Below, in pieces: positions 30,226-43,000 of a stretch of 64,000 nucleotides of DNA. Where the stretch lies: the NCBI GenBank assembly GCA_039105265.1, contig JAPFFF010000017.1:2108001-2172000 (forward strand). The letters are read 5' to 3'. The stretch's first letter is position 1. Every line of letters starts with the position of its first letter. The translations under genes were made by a program, and so were the position numbers. Below the pieces are notes generated by a model, which had not been told where the DNA came from, made no database searches, and saw nothing but the letters and a program-made list of their open reading frames with translations. Source of the stretch: Tritrichomonas musculus. Its lineage: Eukaryota > Parabasalia > Tritrichomonadida > Tritrichomonadidae.

Positions 30226-30466
30226 CAGCATAATGAGCACTTAACGGCCCAAAAACGTCACAATTGTCACCTCCATAGCAGCGTCCAATGTCATGCAGAA
30301 GCGACGCTGCTAAAGCACAGAACAATATTCTAGGAGTCAAGTTTTCGAATTCTCCAAAATTTTCGTAATATTCGTTGCATATTTCTTTTGCAAATATGGC
30401 AGTTCTGACATGATGCGCAATTCCATGAGATTTCAATAAATTTCCTTCATTAAAGCCAATGAAGTG
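30226..30466 (-). pseudogene. HD-domain phosphohydrolase fragment
   Basis: The minus strand reads HFIGFNEGNLLKSHGIAHHV, then ASLLHDIGRCYGGDN and GPLSAHYAV: an HD-domain core with the H...HD metal motif (LLHDIGR). The fragment is preceded in frame by a TGA (30467-30469). On its 3' side it runs straight into a 21-base homopolymer, where the domain stops in mid-fold. It is only about 80 residues, well below a full HD domain, so I call it a broken gene. Weak coding traces (for example LCKICNIAWEKHFSKPLPGY) continue upstream to about 30710 and may belong to the same or a neighbouring relic. Confidence 0.6.
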
Positions 30467-30995
30467 TCAAACAAAACTCTCAAATTCTCTTTATGAGGAT
30501 TTTGCCTAATTTAATATTTCACTTTGGGTAAAATTTGTTGAATGAGCAGACATAATGATTTTTAATTACTCATCCCTACTTAATTCATGAAAAAGCAGAA
30601 CTTTTCCATTCCAATAAACTTACAACTTCTTGTATCCCGGTAATGGCTTGGAGAAGTGCTTTTCCCATGCTATATTACATATTTTACAAAGTTCTTCAAT
30701 AGAATCCTGAGTTAATATAACGCTAAATTTGATTAAAATATACTAAATAAATACTATATAAAACATATATCCGTAAGTAACTCCGTAGAAATATTAAGGA
30801 ATGTTATTAAATGAGGATGATCGTAATGGCATTTAAAAAAGATTAAGAAATTTGATTAAAATATTATAATTTGAAATTGAGCTGCAAAAAAAAAAAATAA
30901 AAAATGAGGTAAAAATAAACGTTATATAAATTAATTTGGCAAAATTGGATGAAATTGAGTTGAAATTTACTATCTTAAGATTGAACATTGAGAAA

Positions 30996-32202
30996 TTATT
31001 CTAAAATTTTGAGTTGTTGAAAAGATTCTTTGATTGTATCGATATCAAGTTTCTCCCAAGCGCATACAAGGTCTTGACATGCATCAATTTTTTTGCGAAT
31101 TTTATATGGGTCATATCTATATCTTTCAATAAATAACCGTCTTGCGTATGATTTTAATATTCCGAATAATTTAACGTCCAATGGTTGTAATTGGTCTGTG
31201 TAACCATGTGGTATAAAATATAACTTAAAATTATTTGATTCTGCGAATTCAATTATCTCTTCTGAAATATGAACTTTATAACCGTCTAATATAATATGTA
31301 TAGTTTCGCTTGTAAAATTGTAAAAATTTCGTATTCCAAGTAAATATAATTTAAATGTTTCTTTTGTTGTCCAACCGTTTTCACTAAAAGTTTTCATATG
31401 ATCACCCACGTCACCTATTTGCGTTTCTAGTACTTTTTCCGTTTTTCCTGTAGCGATAAATTGTAATGGTAATCTTAATCCGTCTGCTCGAACTCCTGCA
31501 ACAACCGTTATATTTTCTTTACAATTTGAATTGACATATCTCAAAACATGATCTTCTCCTTTAACGTGCCAAGATTTTAAAATTTTCGGAATAACTTCCC
31601 ATGAAGTTTCATCTATATTAATAATATAACAAGGTTTAACTGTTTTAAATAACTGATTCATTTGTTGAGCAAAAATATCGTCAAAATTCTTAACTAATGG
31701 TCTTCAAGCGACATGCAATCTTCTTGATATAAAATTATTTCTACTTTTAAAATCAGTGACAAAACCGTCAGAAGCATTGAATTTAGGAATTTTATCGTAA
31801 TCTTCTTCATATAAATATTTTTCATTAAATGCATCCATAATTAATAGTTTAAAGTCATAATTTGTGAATAATATACCTTCTTTGATAATATTTTCTAATA
31901 TGTAATTAGTAATTTCTTCTTCTTCTTCATTTGTGAATACTCTTCTATCTGTATTTGTTTGCTTGTTTAAAGGATTAAAACTAGGATCATTAACTTTTTT
32001 TTTTTCTCCATAAAGATATTGTACTTTGTGGTATTCCTGTCATATCTGAAATCATTTTCCCATCACCTTAAGTATAGTATATATCACTTAATAAAGTAAT
32101 TATAATATCAATCTTTTCTTCTGTCCTGTCATACAACATATAATGCTTGTGATTAGGGAAATCATTTAAGGATGTCAATAACTGGAGCTTATTTCCTTCC
32201 AT
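30996..32202 (-). pseudogene. pogo/CENP-B-like DNA transposon transposase, broken
   Basis: From an ATG at 32202 the minus strand reads MEGNKLQLLTSLND. Next come a psq-type HTH (ISDMTGIPQSTISLWR) and a CENP-B-type HTH (FNASDGFVTDFKSRN). The DDE_1 catalytic core follows, with INIDETSW, IILDGYKVHIS and the third Asp in LQPLDVKLFGILKSY. The total of about 400 codons matches pogo transposases. It is interrupted by a TAA at 32068-32070, a frame change around an 11-base homopolymer at 31995-32005, and a TGA at 31704-31706; the last 221 codons are intact. No inverted ends were found. It lies just outside the left end of the 12.4 kb element, whose TA duplication belongs to the same superfamily. Confidence 0.85.
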
Positions 32203-32403
32203 CTACAAAAATGAATGGACATTTTTTTCAAAAAGTGGAAAATATATAGATAAACAATAGAAAAATAGCAATAGCAACTTTTTCTATATTTAAATCAATG
32301 AAAAAGTTTAAATTGTAATGCCAAATAAAAACGATGGTGCACAAATGGTCAAATTTGAATATAATTTCACCTAAATTTGAAGTATCGTTTTTAATTCAGG
32401 TTA

Positions 32404-32462
32404 CAGGTTGCGACATTCAAGTGGCGTCTTAACGACATTCAAGTGGCGCCCAATTCAATTTT
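32404..32462 (+). repeat. Left terminal inverted repeat of the 12.4 kb element
   Basis: 59 bp, identical in reverse complement to 44705-44763; TA duplication at 32402-32403. Confidence 0.95.
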
Positions 32463-33899
32463 TTGAATGCATTCAATTTTTTTCTGAGGGAGTATTTCTC
32501 TTCCCGACAATCAAGTGGAGCCGAAATTGAATACTCATATCACTATAAAGTTTTTGACTTATCTTGAATAAAAAAATATGACAATAAATAAAAGTTGCAA
32601 AAATAAAATTCAGTTTTAATATTATATTTATTATTTAATTTATATATGAAAAAGTCGAATAAAATTTTATTATCTAAATTATCTCATTATTTTCAGAGAT
32701 TTCCTAAAAAATATGAATCCTTTGGATAGTTTATTTTTGTTAATTTCAAAAAAATTATAAATATATATTTTTTATCTGGTATTGGGACATTTATAATAAA
32801 AAATGTTTTGAATATTTTGACGATTATTTTTTATTCAATTTTGTTTTTAATATAAATCTATAACAAAACTGACAATTTTGATCTTTTATGATTAATCATC
32901 AATATTATATGGTAAATAATAAATATTTACCATTTAAATAAGTAAAAATTGACATATTCAATATTTGCGATAATTAAAGGCAAAACATTGATCATCATAT
33001 TTTTTAAACCAATATCTGGAATATTATTAAGATATTACAAAAATAAAGATTAATTTCAAATGTAAATATTAGTTTAAAACGATTTTCATATTTCCAAAAA
33101 AAAATGATATCAATCAAAAAGGTATCCAAACTAATTTTCATTCAATTTTTTTTAATAGATTTTTTGTAAAATTTGAAAGAAAAAACTTCATGCAATTCGT
33201 TTTTTTTAAAAATAATTATTTCTTTCCGTTATATTATATTCTATAAATTTATATATTCAAATATTGAGCTCTTTATTGAGTTTTCATGGGGAAATGCAAT
33301 ATTGAGTAATTGAGAAATTTTAGAAAATCATTTTAAAATTAATTTTTTTTAATTCACTTTGGTGATGATAATATTCAGAAATTATGATGAAATACAAATA
33401 AAATAAAAGGATATTTTAATTTTTGATTATAAAATAACTTTTTCTTAACCAATTTTCGATGAACTTTTTTTTACTTGCATTATAATTATCTTTATAGATA
33501 TTTACAAAATATATCAAAAATAAAATACCAAAAGTTCTAGTAATTATTGTGATATTTGTAAAACATTATTTCTTAGGTCAATTTAAGGCGAAAAAAAATT
33601 AACCTAGTGAAATGCTAAATCCTCCCAGTATTCAATTTTTCAAGGAATTTTTCGGTTTAAATCCTAAGAGTATTCAATTTTGAATTCTCACAAATCAATA
33701 AAAATCAAAAAAAATATCTATATCTTTACTAATATATTATGTTTTAAAATAAATTTTAAGTCAATTTATCTTATTACATATAACTACATATATAAATCAA
33801 AAAGATAATCCTTTTGAATCTAAATTCGATGGAACATATGTTTTTTGACCAAATATTTAAAAATTAGTTTAAATTTAGCTTAAAATATAAATGAAGGTG

Positions 33900-35921
33900 T
33901 TAGGCTCGGAATAATTATCATTTTGGCACTTTTATGATAATAAAGATAATAAAAAAAAAATTTCTGAATAATTGAAAAAGCTGGCTTATTTGAATGGCTT
34001 ATTTTTCTATTTTTTAAAGCATCATAATTTATTAAAGCTCGTTTTGAATTTAAGCAGATATTTAAACAACTTAAATTGGTATCCCATTGAATTTTGCATA
34101 GCATTTGACGTTAAATCGAATGTATAATCAAATTTTTAAAAATAATATTTTGATTTTATTTTTTACAAAAAGTTTAGACATTTGATAAAGAATTATAAGA
34201 TATTTTAAAAATATGCATTTATTTCAATTATTTAAAATATATTTGAATTATAAGTTTTATATTTTGTATATTTATATATAATAATTATATATATATATAA
34301 TATTTATAAATTTCAAATATAATAATAAGATATTTTCATATAATAAACTGAGATTTAAATCTCATTACAATCGTGCAATTGAAAAAATTCAATAAAATAA
34401 AAAATTTAAAGCATTCATAAAGTGGGGAAATTTTGCAGTCTTATCAAAAAGTTAAAATAAAAATATTTTTATTCAATTTTCTTTATCAAAATTTCGATTT
34501 CTTTTAAAATAATGGAAGCAAAAACTTGAGCCAAATTCACCTATAAACTTACTTATTGTAGTAGCTGTTAATTTAAAAAAAAGTCAGAAAATTTTTCAAT
34601 GAACAAAAAATTTGAATACACAAAATATTAATTAGAGTAATTTATATATGTATCGATTCTTTATTAATATTTAGCAGAGCTTATTTGCCCTTTAGAATAA
34701 AATGTTATTTTAATTATAATTAATTATATGAACATTAATAAATTAAATATATAATAAGATATCATCTAAACTTATATAATTATCTCTATTCAATTATTAT
34801 CGAAAATATGTTAACTGATCGATTGAATTCTAATGGTAATTGTTTTCTAGAGTTTTTCAGAATTTTCGGTTAGTTTTCAAATTTGAATGCTTCATTCAAT
34901 TTCCTTTCAATTTTTTGAGGCAATTATGCAAGGTAGTCGTTTCTCGTGCACTAAAAGATTTCAAAGTTTCTTATTTCCAAAAAAATATTCTTATGGTCGC
35001 ATATCATATGAATTTAGGATTCTTTATTCTTCAATTTCTTTTTGGAAGAAAATTAGTTAATATTATTTAAGAAAAATTTCTCCATATTTTTACTTTAGTA
35101 ATCTGATGATTTGCTTCTAGTGTTGAAAGAAAATGAACAAATTGTGCCTAATTTACTTTTTATTAAATTTTTGAAAAAGATACTGAATCTTTTATGCAAA
35201 AAATGTATTAAAATCTCCTTAATTTTTATATATGATTCATATAAAAATATTTAATTACAGAAATATATACATAAATTTAATAAATGTATTTAATATAATT
35301 ATAATGTTCATTATCGATCAGCATATTTCATTAACATCAGTTTATTTTAGAAATTATTTGAACATACACTAAATATACAGTTTAGTTTATTACAGAAAAG
35401 CAGATATTATACATTTTTTTATAATGGAAATTGAAATCTTTTTATATTTTGAATAGTTTATATTTATATTTTTCTGCGCAAAAAGCGGTTGGAAAAACTT
35501 TATTGTTTTCATATTAATAGAAATTTATTACAATATATGCACTATTATCTTAATAACTAAGAAATTATAAACATATTTTATAATAAAATAATATAATATT
35601 TAAATAATATAATACTAAAATCACATTAATATAAATCAAATAAAGCTTTATTAAAATAATAGAAAAATTTTAAAAAAAGATTAAGATCTAGCCATAACAT
35701 TTTAATTATAGACTTCCATTTTGAAAATAAAACGATTCGTAACAAAAAAAAAACTTTGTTTTTGAAAAAAAATATAAAAAAAAACAATATTTTCAAATAT
35801 ATACTCATTTTTTTTAATATTTAATGAAAAATATATACATAAAAACGTATATTTTAGTTGTCACTTTTTACTGATAATTTATGATAATTTTTCTGAGGAA
35901 TGATAATTTTTCCGAACCTAA
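33900..35921. mobile_element. 2.0 kb non-autonomous element nested in the P-like element, 9-bp duplication
   Basis: The imperfect inverted ends are ttaggctcggaataattatc (left) versus ttaggttcggaaaaattatc (right, reverse complement). The flanks are atgaaggtg at 33891-33899 and 35922-35930. The 9-bp duplication suggests a Mutator-like family. No reading frame in it has family features; a 76-codon frame near 34840-35070 is unconvincing. It must depend on a transposase elsewhere. Confidence 0.82.
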
Positions 35922-36866
35922 ATGAAGGTGCATATGCAATTAGTCGATTTTTGAAGAATTTGAATAACATAAAAAAATGAAAAAATTGAATTGAAAATCA
36001 ATTTTTCAAATAATATATAATATCAAGATATTTTATCTTTTTTTCCCAAAGATAAAAATACAAATATTAAACTCAATTCCGATATTTTCGTTTACGATAG
36101 GATTGATTGTTGTTATATCTAAATTAATATATAATAAAAGTTTGTTTTTTTTGAAATATGATATTTATAATATATTAATTATAAGTAAAATCAAAATAAC
36201 AATATATAAATTTTTATTTAAAATTATAAATTTTTATTTAAAATTATAATTTTAAATTGAATGGAACCCGAAAATTTCAAAATTGAGTATTATATGAAAT
36301 TGAATAAAAACTAAATTTTATTTTCTATACTTTTATGATAATATTTTTAAATATTATAATGCATTTAATTAATATTTCAATTGGTTAAATGGATTTAATA
36401 ATACATTTGATAATGGAAAATAAAAGATAAGTATAAAAATTTTCAATTAATTTTTCAATCAATCAATTAATAAGATAAATTTTTTTCAGTTTATATTCAA
36501 AGTTGAATATTAAGAAAATATATTTTTAAATATTATAATGAACACATAGTTAATACTTTTAAAAATTTATAAATATTTCTTTATTAGAAAAATATCATAA
36601 TATATATTATTATTATACTTTGTATCAGTTTATTTAAAAAGATATATTAAAATATTTTTAATTTTTTGTATTTTGTTTAATTTACTTTTATTCTCGTTAT
36701 ATTTTAAAATAAAATTATAAATATAAAAAATAATAATATATAAATGTTTTATAAGTATAAAATAATAAAATATAATTAAAAAAAATAGAATTACATTAAT
36801 ATATAAGTAAAAATAAAAAAATAAAAAAAATTGAAATAAAAAATCATATTATTATCTTTAATTAAA

Positions 36867-39107
36867 ATGGACCATCGTCGATATTATCCTTCCCCATTTG
36901 AACAACAAACACTAAAATATGGTATCCATAAATATTTTTCTTTTCCTGAGAGATCAATACAAAGGAATCTTATAACAAAAGAAATATCTCAAAAGCTTTT
37001 CCCAATGTATCCACATTGGACAATTGGTAATGTTCGAAGATTTTTTAATAATAATCGAAATTATTATTTAAACACTCCACTTAAAGAAATTCAGGAATCG
37101 TCATCATTTAACAGATTTATTTCTGAAATCAAAAAAACAAATTTGCCTGCGCCAAATTTTAATATTTCTGACAGTCAGAAAGATGTGGAAAATTCTAATG
37201 CATCAAATTGCATTTCGAAAATCAATCCTCCTCAAATGCATTCAATAGCCACTCAAGCATTTTCTGAATCTAGCAATGAAAAAGTTGCACTTATGAATAA
37301 GGCAAAATCAATTAATAAAGAAAAAAAATTAAGTATTAATTCAAAATTAAATGAAAGTAGACTCAATAAGTTCGAATTTAAAAATGAGGTTAACTTGAAT
37401 GATGAAACAAGTTTATCAACTGTTCCAACTTTTAAACAATATTTTTCAGATTTAATATATAATAGCATTGGAAACAACTTAACAAAATCCGGGAACGGTT
37501 ATCGATTTTCAAATGAAATGATTGATTTTTCTTATTCAATAAAATATGGAACAAATCCATATGGTCAACTTAGAGCATTTTTACCTTTTCCTTCTGAAGA
37601 AACTCTTAGAAAGAGAATGGAACATGATTTAGATTTAATTCAAAATAATATAATGGAAGATGGTAATATGCATAAAATAATACAAATTATTTTTTCAAAT
37701 AATTCCAATTATATATCAGAAATAAAAATTGATTGTATAATTTCAATAGATGCCATTGAAATTGCTTTATTTAAAAAGTCGGACTCTTTAATCAAAAATT
37801 TATTTATTTTCTATTTAATTCCGTTATTTGATGGAATAAAACCTTTCCCTATTAAAATTATAACCCATCAAACTGGAAAAGCAAATTCAGAGACTTTAGA
37901 TTTAATAAAGACTAAAATTAGTGAATTATTTAATGAAAATGCTCAAATCTGTCCACAGTATATAGCAACTGACGGCGACTACGGCTATAGTTCAATGTAT
38001 AAATCAGAATTTGATATTTTATACGATTATTTCAATAAAAATGATTTCAATGGTTTATGTGACTTCATTTCACATCTCAAAGAAAATTATTTTATGAGAA
38101 AAATATTATTAATTATTGCTGATATGATTCATTTCATCAAAAATAGACGAACTCAAATAGTATTTGATAAAATAGTTATGAAAGATAAAATTATACCTGT
38201 AGCTTGCTTAAATGATTTTTTAATTAATAGTGCTGCAATTGAAGATAAGTCTTCTCTCAGTAAGCTACAGGATACATTTCCCATTGAATTATTTAATTTC
38301 CAGATTTTTAAAAATGTAATTAGTAGTGGAAATTTTGATTTGGCCTTATTTCTATTTCCCATTACTTGTTGGAACGAATGTTTCAATAACAACATAGTGG
38401 GAAAAGAAACAAGATTATTTCTTCTGCAATGTGCCATTTATGCATTCAAAAAATTTTACGACATTCAAATAAAAAGTGGAAATAAATCCGAAATAATGCC
38501 ACAATTGGCGATTAAGCGAGGCTTTGCCACATGCGTACTAATTTATAAAGAATTCAAAGAAAGCGAAGGTATTTTTATATTCGCAAAATACGGAACGATG
38601 CTGCAGGAGCACTTCCATGGTGTGATCCGAGGGATGACCCATGGAAGTGACACATTAGAAAACACTATTAGAAGCATAGTAAGAAGCAATATTATTGCCG
38701 ATATTTCAAATAGACTTAAGAATCCAATTAAAAGGAAAACTAGATATTCTGTTGGGGGCACACACTACAATCCTGCCATACATACACAAGAATACATATT
38801 TGATTTAGAACCAAAATTAATTGTAGAAAGATTATTGAAATTATCTATTTATGGAGAATACAAAGAATTTCCTGATCTCTTTCTACAGAAATTTATTTCA
38901 TGGATTGATATTATAGGAATTGGTTCATTAAGAATTCATTGTACAGATAAACACTTTCACTATGGCCGTAGGATCATCTCTAGAGAAATAACCAACTTTA
39001 ATGAATCAAAGGAAAATATTCAAAATATGGATCCAGATCAACAATTTAAAAATGATATAGAAAAAATTAATAAATTGTTCGAAGAAGAAGAAGAATGTAA
39101 TGAATAG
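36867..39107 (+). CDS. P-element/THAP9-like transposase with homeodomain-like N-terminus (746 aa)
   Basis: Transposase of the nested 6.4 kb element. Residues 10-66 resemble a homeodomain-like three-helix DNA-binding domain, with helix 3 reading WTIGNVRRFFNNNRNYY; this replaces the THAP finger of animal P elements. A Ser/Asn/Lys-rich spacer follows. The block FLPFPSEETLRKRM (about 238-251) matches the LPLPS-type motif before the P/THAP9 catalytic domain. Likely catalytic residues are D295 in ISIDAIEIAL, D369 in IATDGDYGYSSM and E581 in QEHFHGVIRGMTHGSDTLEN. The DMIHFIKNRR motif at 419-428 corresponds to D-x-x-H-x-x-K-N-x-R of this group. The frame is uninterrupted. A Kolobok or MULE relationship is the main alternative; the 8-bp duplication favours P. 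Confidence 0.75.
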   Translation: MDHRRYYPSPFEQQTLKYGIHKYFSFPERSIQRNLITKEISQKLFPMYPHWTIGNVRRFFNNNRNYYLNTPLKEIQESSSFNRFISEIKKTNLPAPNFNISDSQKDVENSNASNCISKINPPQMHSIATQAFSESSNEKVALMNKAKSINKEKKLSINSKLNESRLNKFEFKNEVNLNDETSLSTVPTFKQYFSDLIYNSIGNNLTKSGNGYRFSNEMIDFSYSIKYGTNPYGQLRAFLPFPSEETLRKRMEHDLDLIQNNIMEDGNMHKIIQIIFSNNSNYISEIKIDCIISIDAIEIALFKKSDSLIKNLFIFYLIPLFDGIKPFPIKIITHQTGKANSETLDLIKTKISELFNENAQICPQYIATDGDYGYSSMYKSEFDILYDYFNKNDFNGLCDFISHLKENYFMRKILLIIADMIHFIKNRRTQIVFDKIVMKDKIIPVACLNDFLINSAAIEDKSSLSKLQDTFPIELFNFQIFKNVISSGNFDLALFLFPITCWNECFNNNIVGKETRLFLLQCAIYAFKKFYDIQIKSGNKSEIMPQLAIKRGFATCVLIYKEFKESEGIFIFAKYGTMLQEHFHGVIRGMTHGSDTLENTIRSIVRSNIIADISNRLKNPIKRKTRYSVGGTHYNPAIHTQEYIFDLEPKLIVERLLKLSIYGEYKEFPDLFLQKFISWIDIIGIGSLRIHCTDKHFHYGRRIISREITNFNESKENIQNMDPDQQFKNDIEKINKLFEEEEECNE

Positions 39108-39292
39108 CTATTATTTTTTCAAAACATAATTGGTAAATATTTATTCAAAAAGTTACACATAGACCAAATACCAAAACAATTATTTTAAAAATTGAAAAAT
39201 TGAAAAAAATAAAAAAATAAAAATAAAAAAATAAAAAATATAAAAAATATGAAAAATAAAATAAATAAAAAATAAAAGATGATCAAATGCTA

Positions 39293-39325
<33 letters not shown>

Positions 39326-39893
39326 TCAATTATTATAATTTTTAAAATAATAACTTTTTAAAGAGAATTTTATCGAAGTCAATTCAAAATCTAAAATTTT
39401 TAAAATTATAATTATCTCAAAATTTTCTAGAAAAATTTTAAATATTATTGTAGAATTATATTAATAAACATTATTAAATAATAATATAAGAGATAAATTA
39501 AAATTTATCGAATGGAAAGAGTTTGGATACCTTTTCAATCAAAATCAATTTCAATTTAGAAATAAAGGTTATTATTAATTACGTAAGCTAAATCAGGGAA
39601 TGTATTAAATAAATATGACAATAATAAAAATATGATTATATGATTTCAAATTCATATTATCAAATAATGATGATTTCAAAATATATATGATTTTCAGGTC
39701 TTTTTGAGTGCAATTATCTAAATAAAAAGCGTTAAAAAACCCAAAAAATATTTTTTTAAAAAAATATCCCGCTTTTTTTGGCTCATACATTTTTTTGAAA
39801 TATTAGATGGAGAGATATAATAACAAATGATGACATTTTTAATTAGAAAATGAATTTAAATAAAAAGCAATGTCCTAAATAATGCTCAAAATC

Positions 39894-39977
39894 GGCTCCA
39901 CTTGAATGTCGCGGAGCTCCACTTGAATGTCGGAATGGATCCACTTGAATGCCGAAATGGATCCACTTGAATGTCGC
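39894..39977 (+). promoter_or_regulatory. Four iterated ccacttgaatgtcg sites upstream of the USP-transposase gene
   Basis: Four near-identical copies (one with gccg), spaced about 20-22 bp, end 91 bp before the ATG at 40069. The same motif makes up the terminal repeats, so the transposase may bind its own promoter. The binding is inference. Confidence 0.6.
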
Positions 39978-40068
39978 CTATTTTTTTTGAAAGGAAGTAC
40001 GATTATTTCCCATTCAATTTTTTTGAATGTTTTTTTAAAATTTTGTTTTCGTTTTACATAATAGCAGC

Positions 40069-43000
40069 ATGATAAGTCCCAAACTATTGTTAAAAAAGCT
40101 TCAATCAAAAACAGGTAGTTCAAAAAATATCGATTTTCAAGTATTCCGTGGAATCAAAAATGATGATGGAATAAATCATGATCATCATTATTGCTATGCG
40201 ATCTCTTTCTTACAGTTGTTTTTTCATTGTCCTGATGTCATTCAATATTTTAATAAAAGTGTCCCAAAAAATTCAACAGAACGCTTGTTATCAAAAATTT
40301 TCAAAGAATTATATAAAAAAAACAATTATTCAGCTATTGATATAATCAATTTTATACTAAATTGGCAAGGATGGAATGGCGGACTTTTACCTAATGATAA
40401 TGGTGATATAATAGAATTCGTTAATTATTTACTTAATTCTGTAACTCAAAAATTGTCAGATTTTTTTTTAATAGAAGGAGAATTTTATGATACTAGTATC
40501 GCTCCTTATGATAGAAATTATTTTTTAACAGTGCTACCAATTGGTAGAACAATTGAAGATGTTTTAAACAATTCAATGAAAAAATGCAAAAAAATCACTC
40601 GTTATCCAAAATATTTAATGATTTCTTTATCAAGAAATGAAATTGATAATGTAAACGAACAATATATTCCAATTAATTCTTTTCTGAAAATTGGTAACAT
40701 TGTTTACAAGCATCATGCAACAGCAGTGTTTAATGGAAAAGTAGCAGCTGGACATTATACCTCATTAATTAAAATCGATGACGAATATTTTCAATTTAAT
40801 GATGAAATTGTTACAGCATTATTTTACTATGAACGATGCCCACCAACATTAAGAACTTTTATAACAGAAATAAATAATCAAATGAACAGAAGAGGAACCT
40901 TATTTTTATACATAAAAAGTTATGAGAATTATGTTCCAAATGTTTATGAACAAATTGTTTTCCAATGCCCAACTCAAGCATATCCAGGATCAGCACCAAT
41001 TAGTGCAATGAAAAATACATTAAGACAAATCAATAAAAGCAAAAATAATAGCATGAAAAAGTCTATTAAAAAACACTCATCGTCAAAAGCAAAAAAACTA
41101 TCAAGCATTTTGAAACTCTCTTCTTCATCACAGTCTTCATCACAGTCTTCATCACAATCTTCATCACAATCTTCTTCATCTTCTCCACAATCTTCTTCAC
41201 GATCTTCTTCACGATCTTCTTCACGATCTTCTTCACAATCTTCTCCACAATCTTCTTCACGATCTTCTTCACGATCTTCTTCACAATCCTCTTCACGATC
41301 TACTTCATTATCATCGATACCTTCTTCATCAATTTCTTTTGAATCTTCTTCCACAATGCATTCTTCTTTGGCTTTAATTGTACCAGCAAATTCCAATCCT
41401 TCATCATTACATCGGCAATTATCAGCACCTTCCACTCCACTCCATCAATCACATAATAAAGCTAATCCAAATTTAACATTATCTCAGCCAAGGGAAAAAC
41501 GAACACTACAACCATATCAAATTGAATTTTATCAAATAGAACTTGAGTCATTTCAAAAAGGAATTAGTAAACCAAACTCTCCTGCAGAAAAAGAATTTAT
41601 AGAGGAAATTGTTCTTAAAAGTATTTCTGCCTACAAGCATATATATCTGAAAAGAAGTGTAATAAATATCCATAGTTCAATGATTTCAAATTTATATGGT
41701 AAAATGAAGATTTGTTTTTCTGGAATTCCAGCAATTCAAGAGAAGAGAACTGCACCTTCAAGATTTGCCAAAATCAGACTTCTATTTAAAAATACTGGGA
41801 AATTGCTTCGAAATCTACAATATAATGATCAAGGTAGAATTAATTCAGAAATTTTGGCAGCCCAAAATGATTTTAACACAGAAGAACAAAACGAAATTGT
41901 AAAACAAGGTGAATTCGTTTATGATATTTTGAAAGAACTATTAGAAATCGATGTTTTTGATAAAGAAGAAGTGGAAGAAAGGTTATCACCTGTAATTGAA
42001 TGGTACTTATTGAACTATGGAAATAAATCAATAAATGATGCAAATCATGATACCATAATAAATGATGATTTAAATGAATCTCTTTTTGATCCAATTATTC
42101 CTAGATCAGAACCTTTGACGGATAAGGAACTCAATGAATATGTCAATAATATAATTGACAATGATGACGATGATGATGATTTTGAAGACAGTGATGAAGA
42201 TATTGCAAATCTCACTGATTTTTCAATCGGTTTGGAAGAAATAAATGAGTCAAACATGAACCAAGCAATAAAAGAATATAATGATGAATTTGAAGATTTA
42301 TTTAAATATTATTATACAGGAAAACTACCAAAAAATAGCAAGCATATGCTTTTTTTGGACTCATCTTTGGAAGATGTGATATCGTTTAATCCAAATGATG
42401 CTCTCCTTGAGAATGAACCTTTCTGTCAAGCATTCGAAGAAGATATTCAATTTTCATCAAGATATGATTATAAAATCGATTATCCTAAGAAAAGAAAAAG
42501 AAAAGGCAAAAGAAAGACAATTGAAAAAATAGCAGAAAAACTTAATAAAGCTGACAATTATTTCCTTGCAGGTGCATTGGAAAACCTTGCTAAAAATAAA
42601 AACTGTCAAAAAATTTATGATGATGGAATTTCAGAATCTTCTGTTGATGATGATAATCAATTTTCTATTGCCTTTTATAATTGGAAAGAAAGGGCTGAAA
42701 TAATAGATGTCGATACAATTCATGAATCAATTCTGAAAGCAAATGAAGTAGAAAATCAAAATAAAAAAAGCAATACAAAAGATTTTCTTATATCAAAAAT
42801 TATTTTGCAAGTCAATCAAGAAATATTGAGGCTTTATAACCGAAACGATAAATATAAATTTGATACAAATTCATTCTATGATGACATGAATGTAATAAAC
42901 AGCGATCCTAAAAAAATGCCAGAATGTGTCAAAGCATATAGAAAAGCAAGAAACATTCCTAATGATAAACCAATATATACGAAAAAGACTATCATGAAGA

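Larger units (their letters stand above)
33118..39534 (+). mobile_element. P-element-like transposon, 6.4 kb, nested in the 12.4 kb element
   Basis: The ends are the inverted repeat aaaggtatccaaact, with weaker similarity further in. They are flanked by the exact 8-bp duplication tcaatcaa at 33110-33117 and 39535-39542. Eight bp is the P-superfamily length and the encoded 746-aa protein has P/THAP9-type motifs, so end structure and coding content agree. It carries a 2.0 kb insertion at 33900-35921. Without that, it is about 4.4 kb. Outside the gene the DNA is A/T-rich and includes a 28-base T run at 39293-39320. Confidence 0.88.

Noticed and set aside
34840-35070. 76-codon frame inside the 2.0 kb nested element
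   Set aside because: No domain and no similarity to any transposase motif; Phe/Leu-rich as expected by chance.
39875-40123. 82-codon minus-strand frame over the iterated sites before the USP-transposase gene
   Set aside because: It is the repeat array read backwards and overlaps the real gene start.
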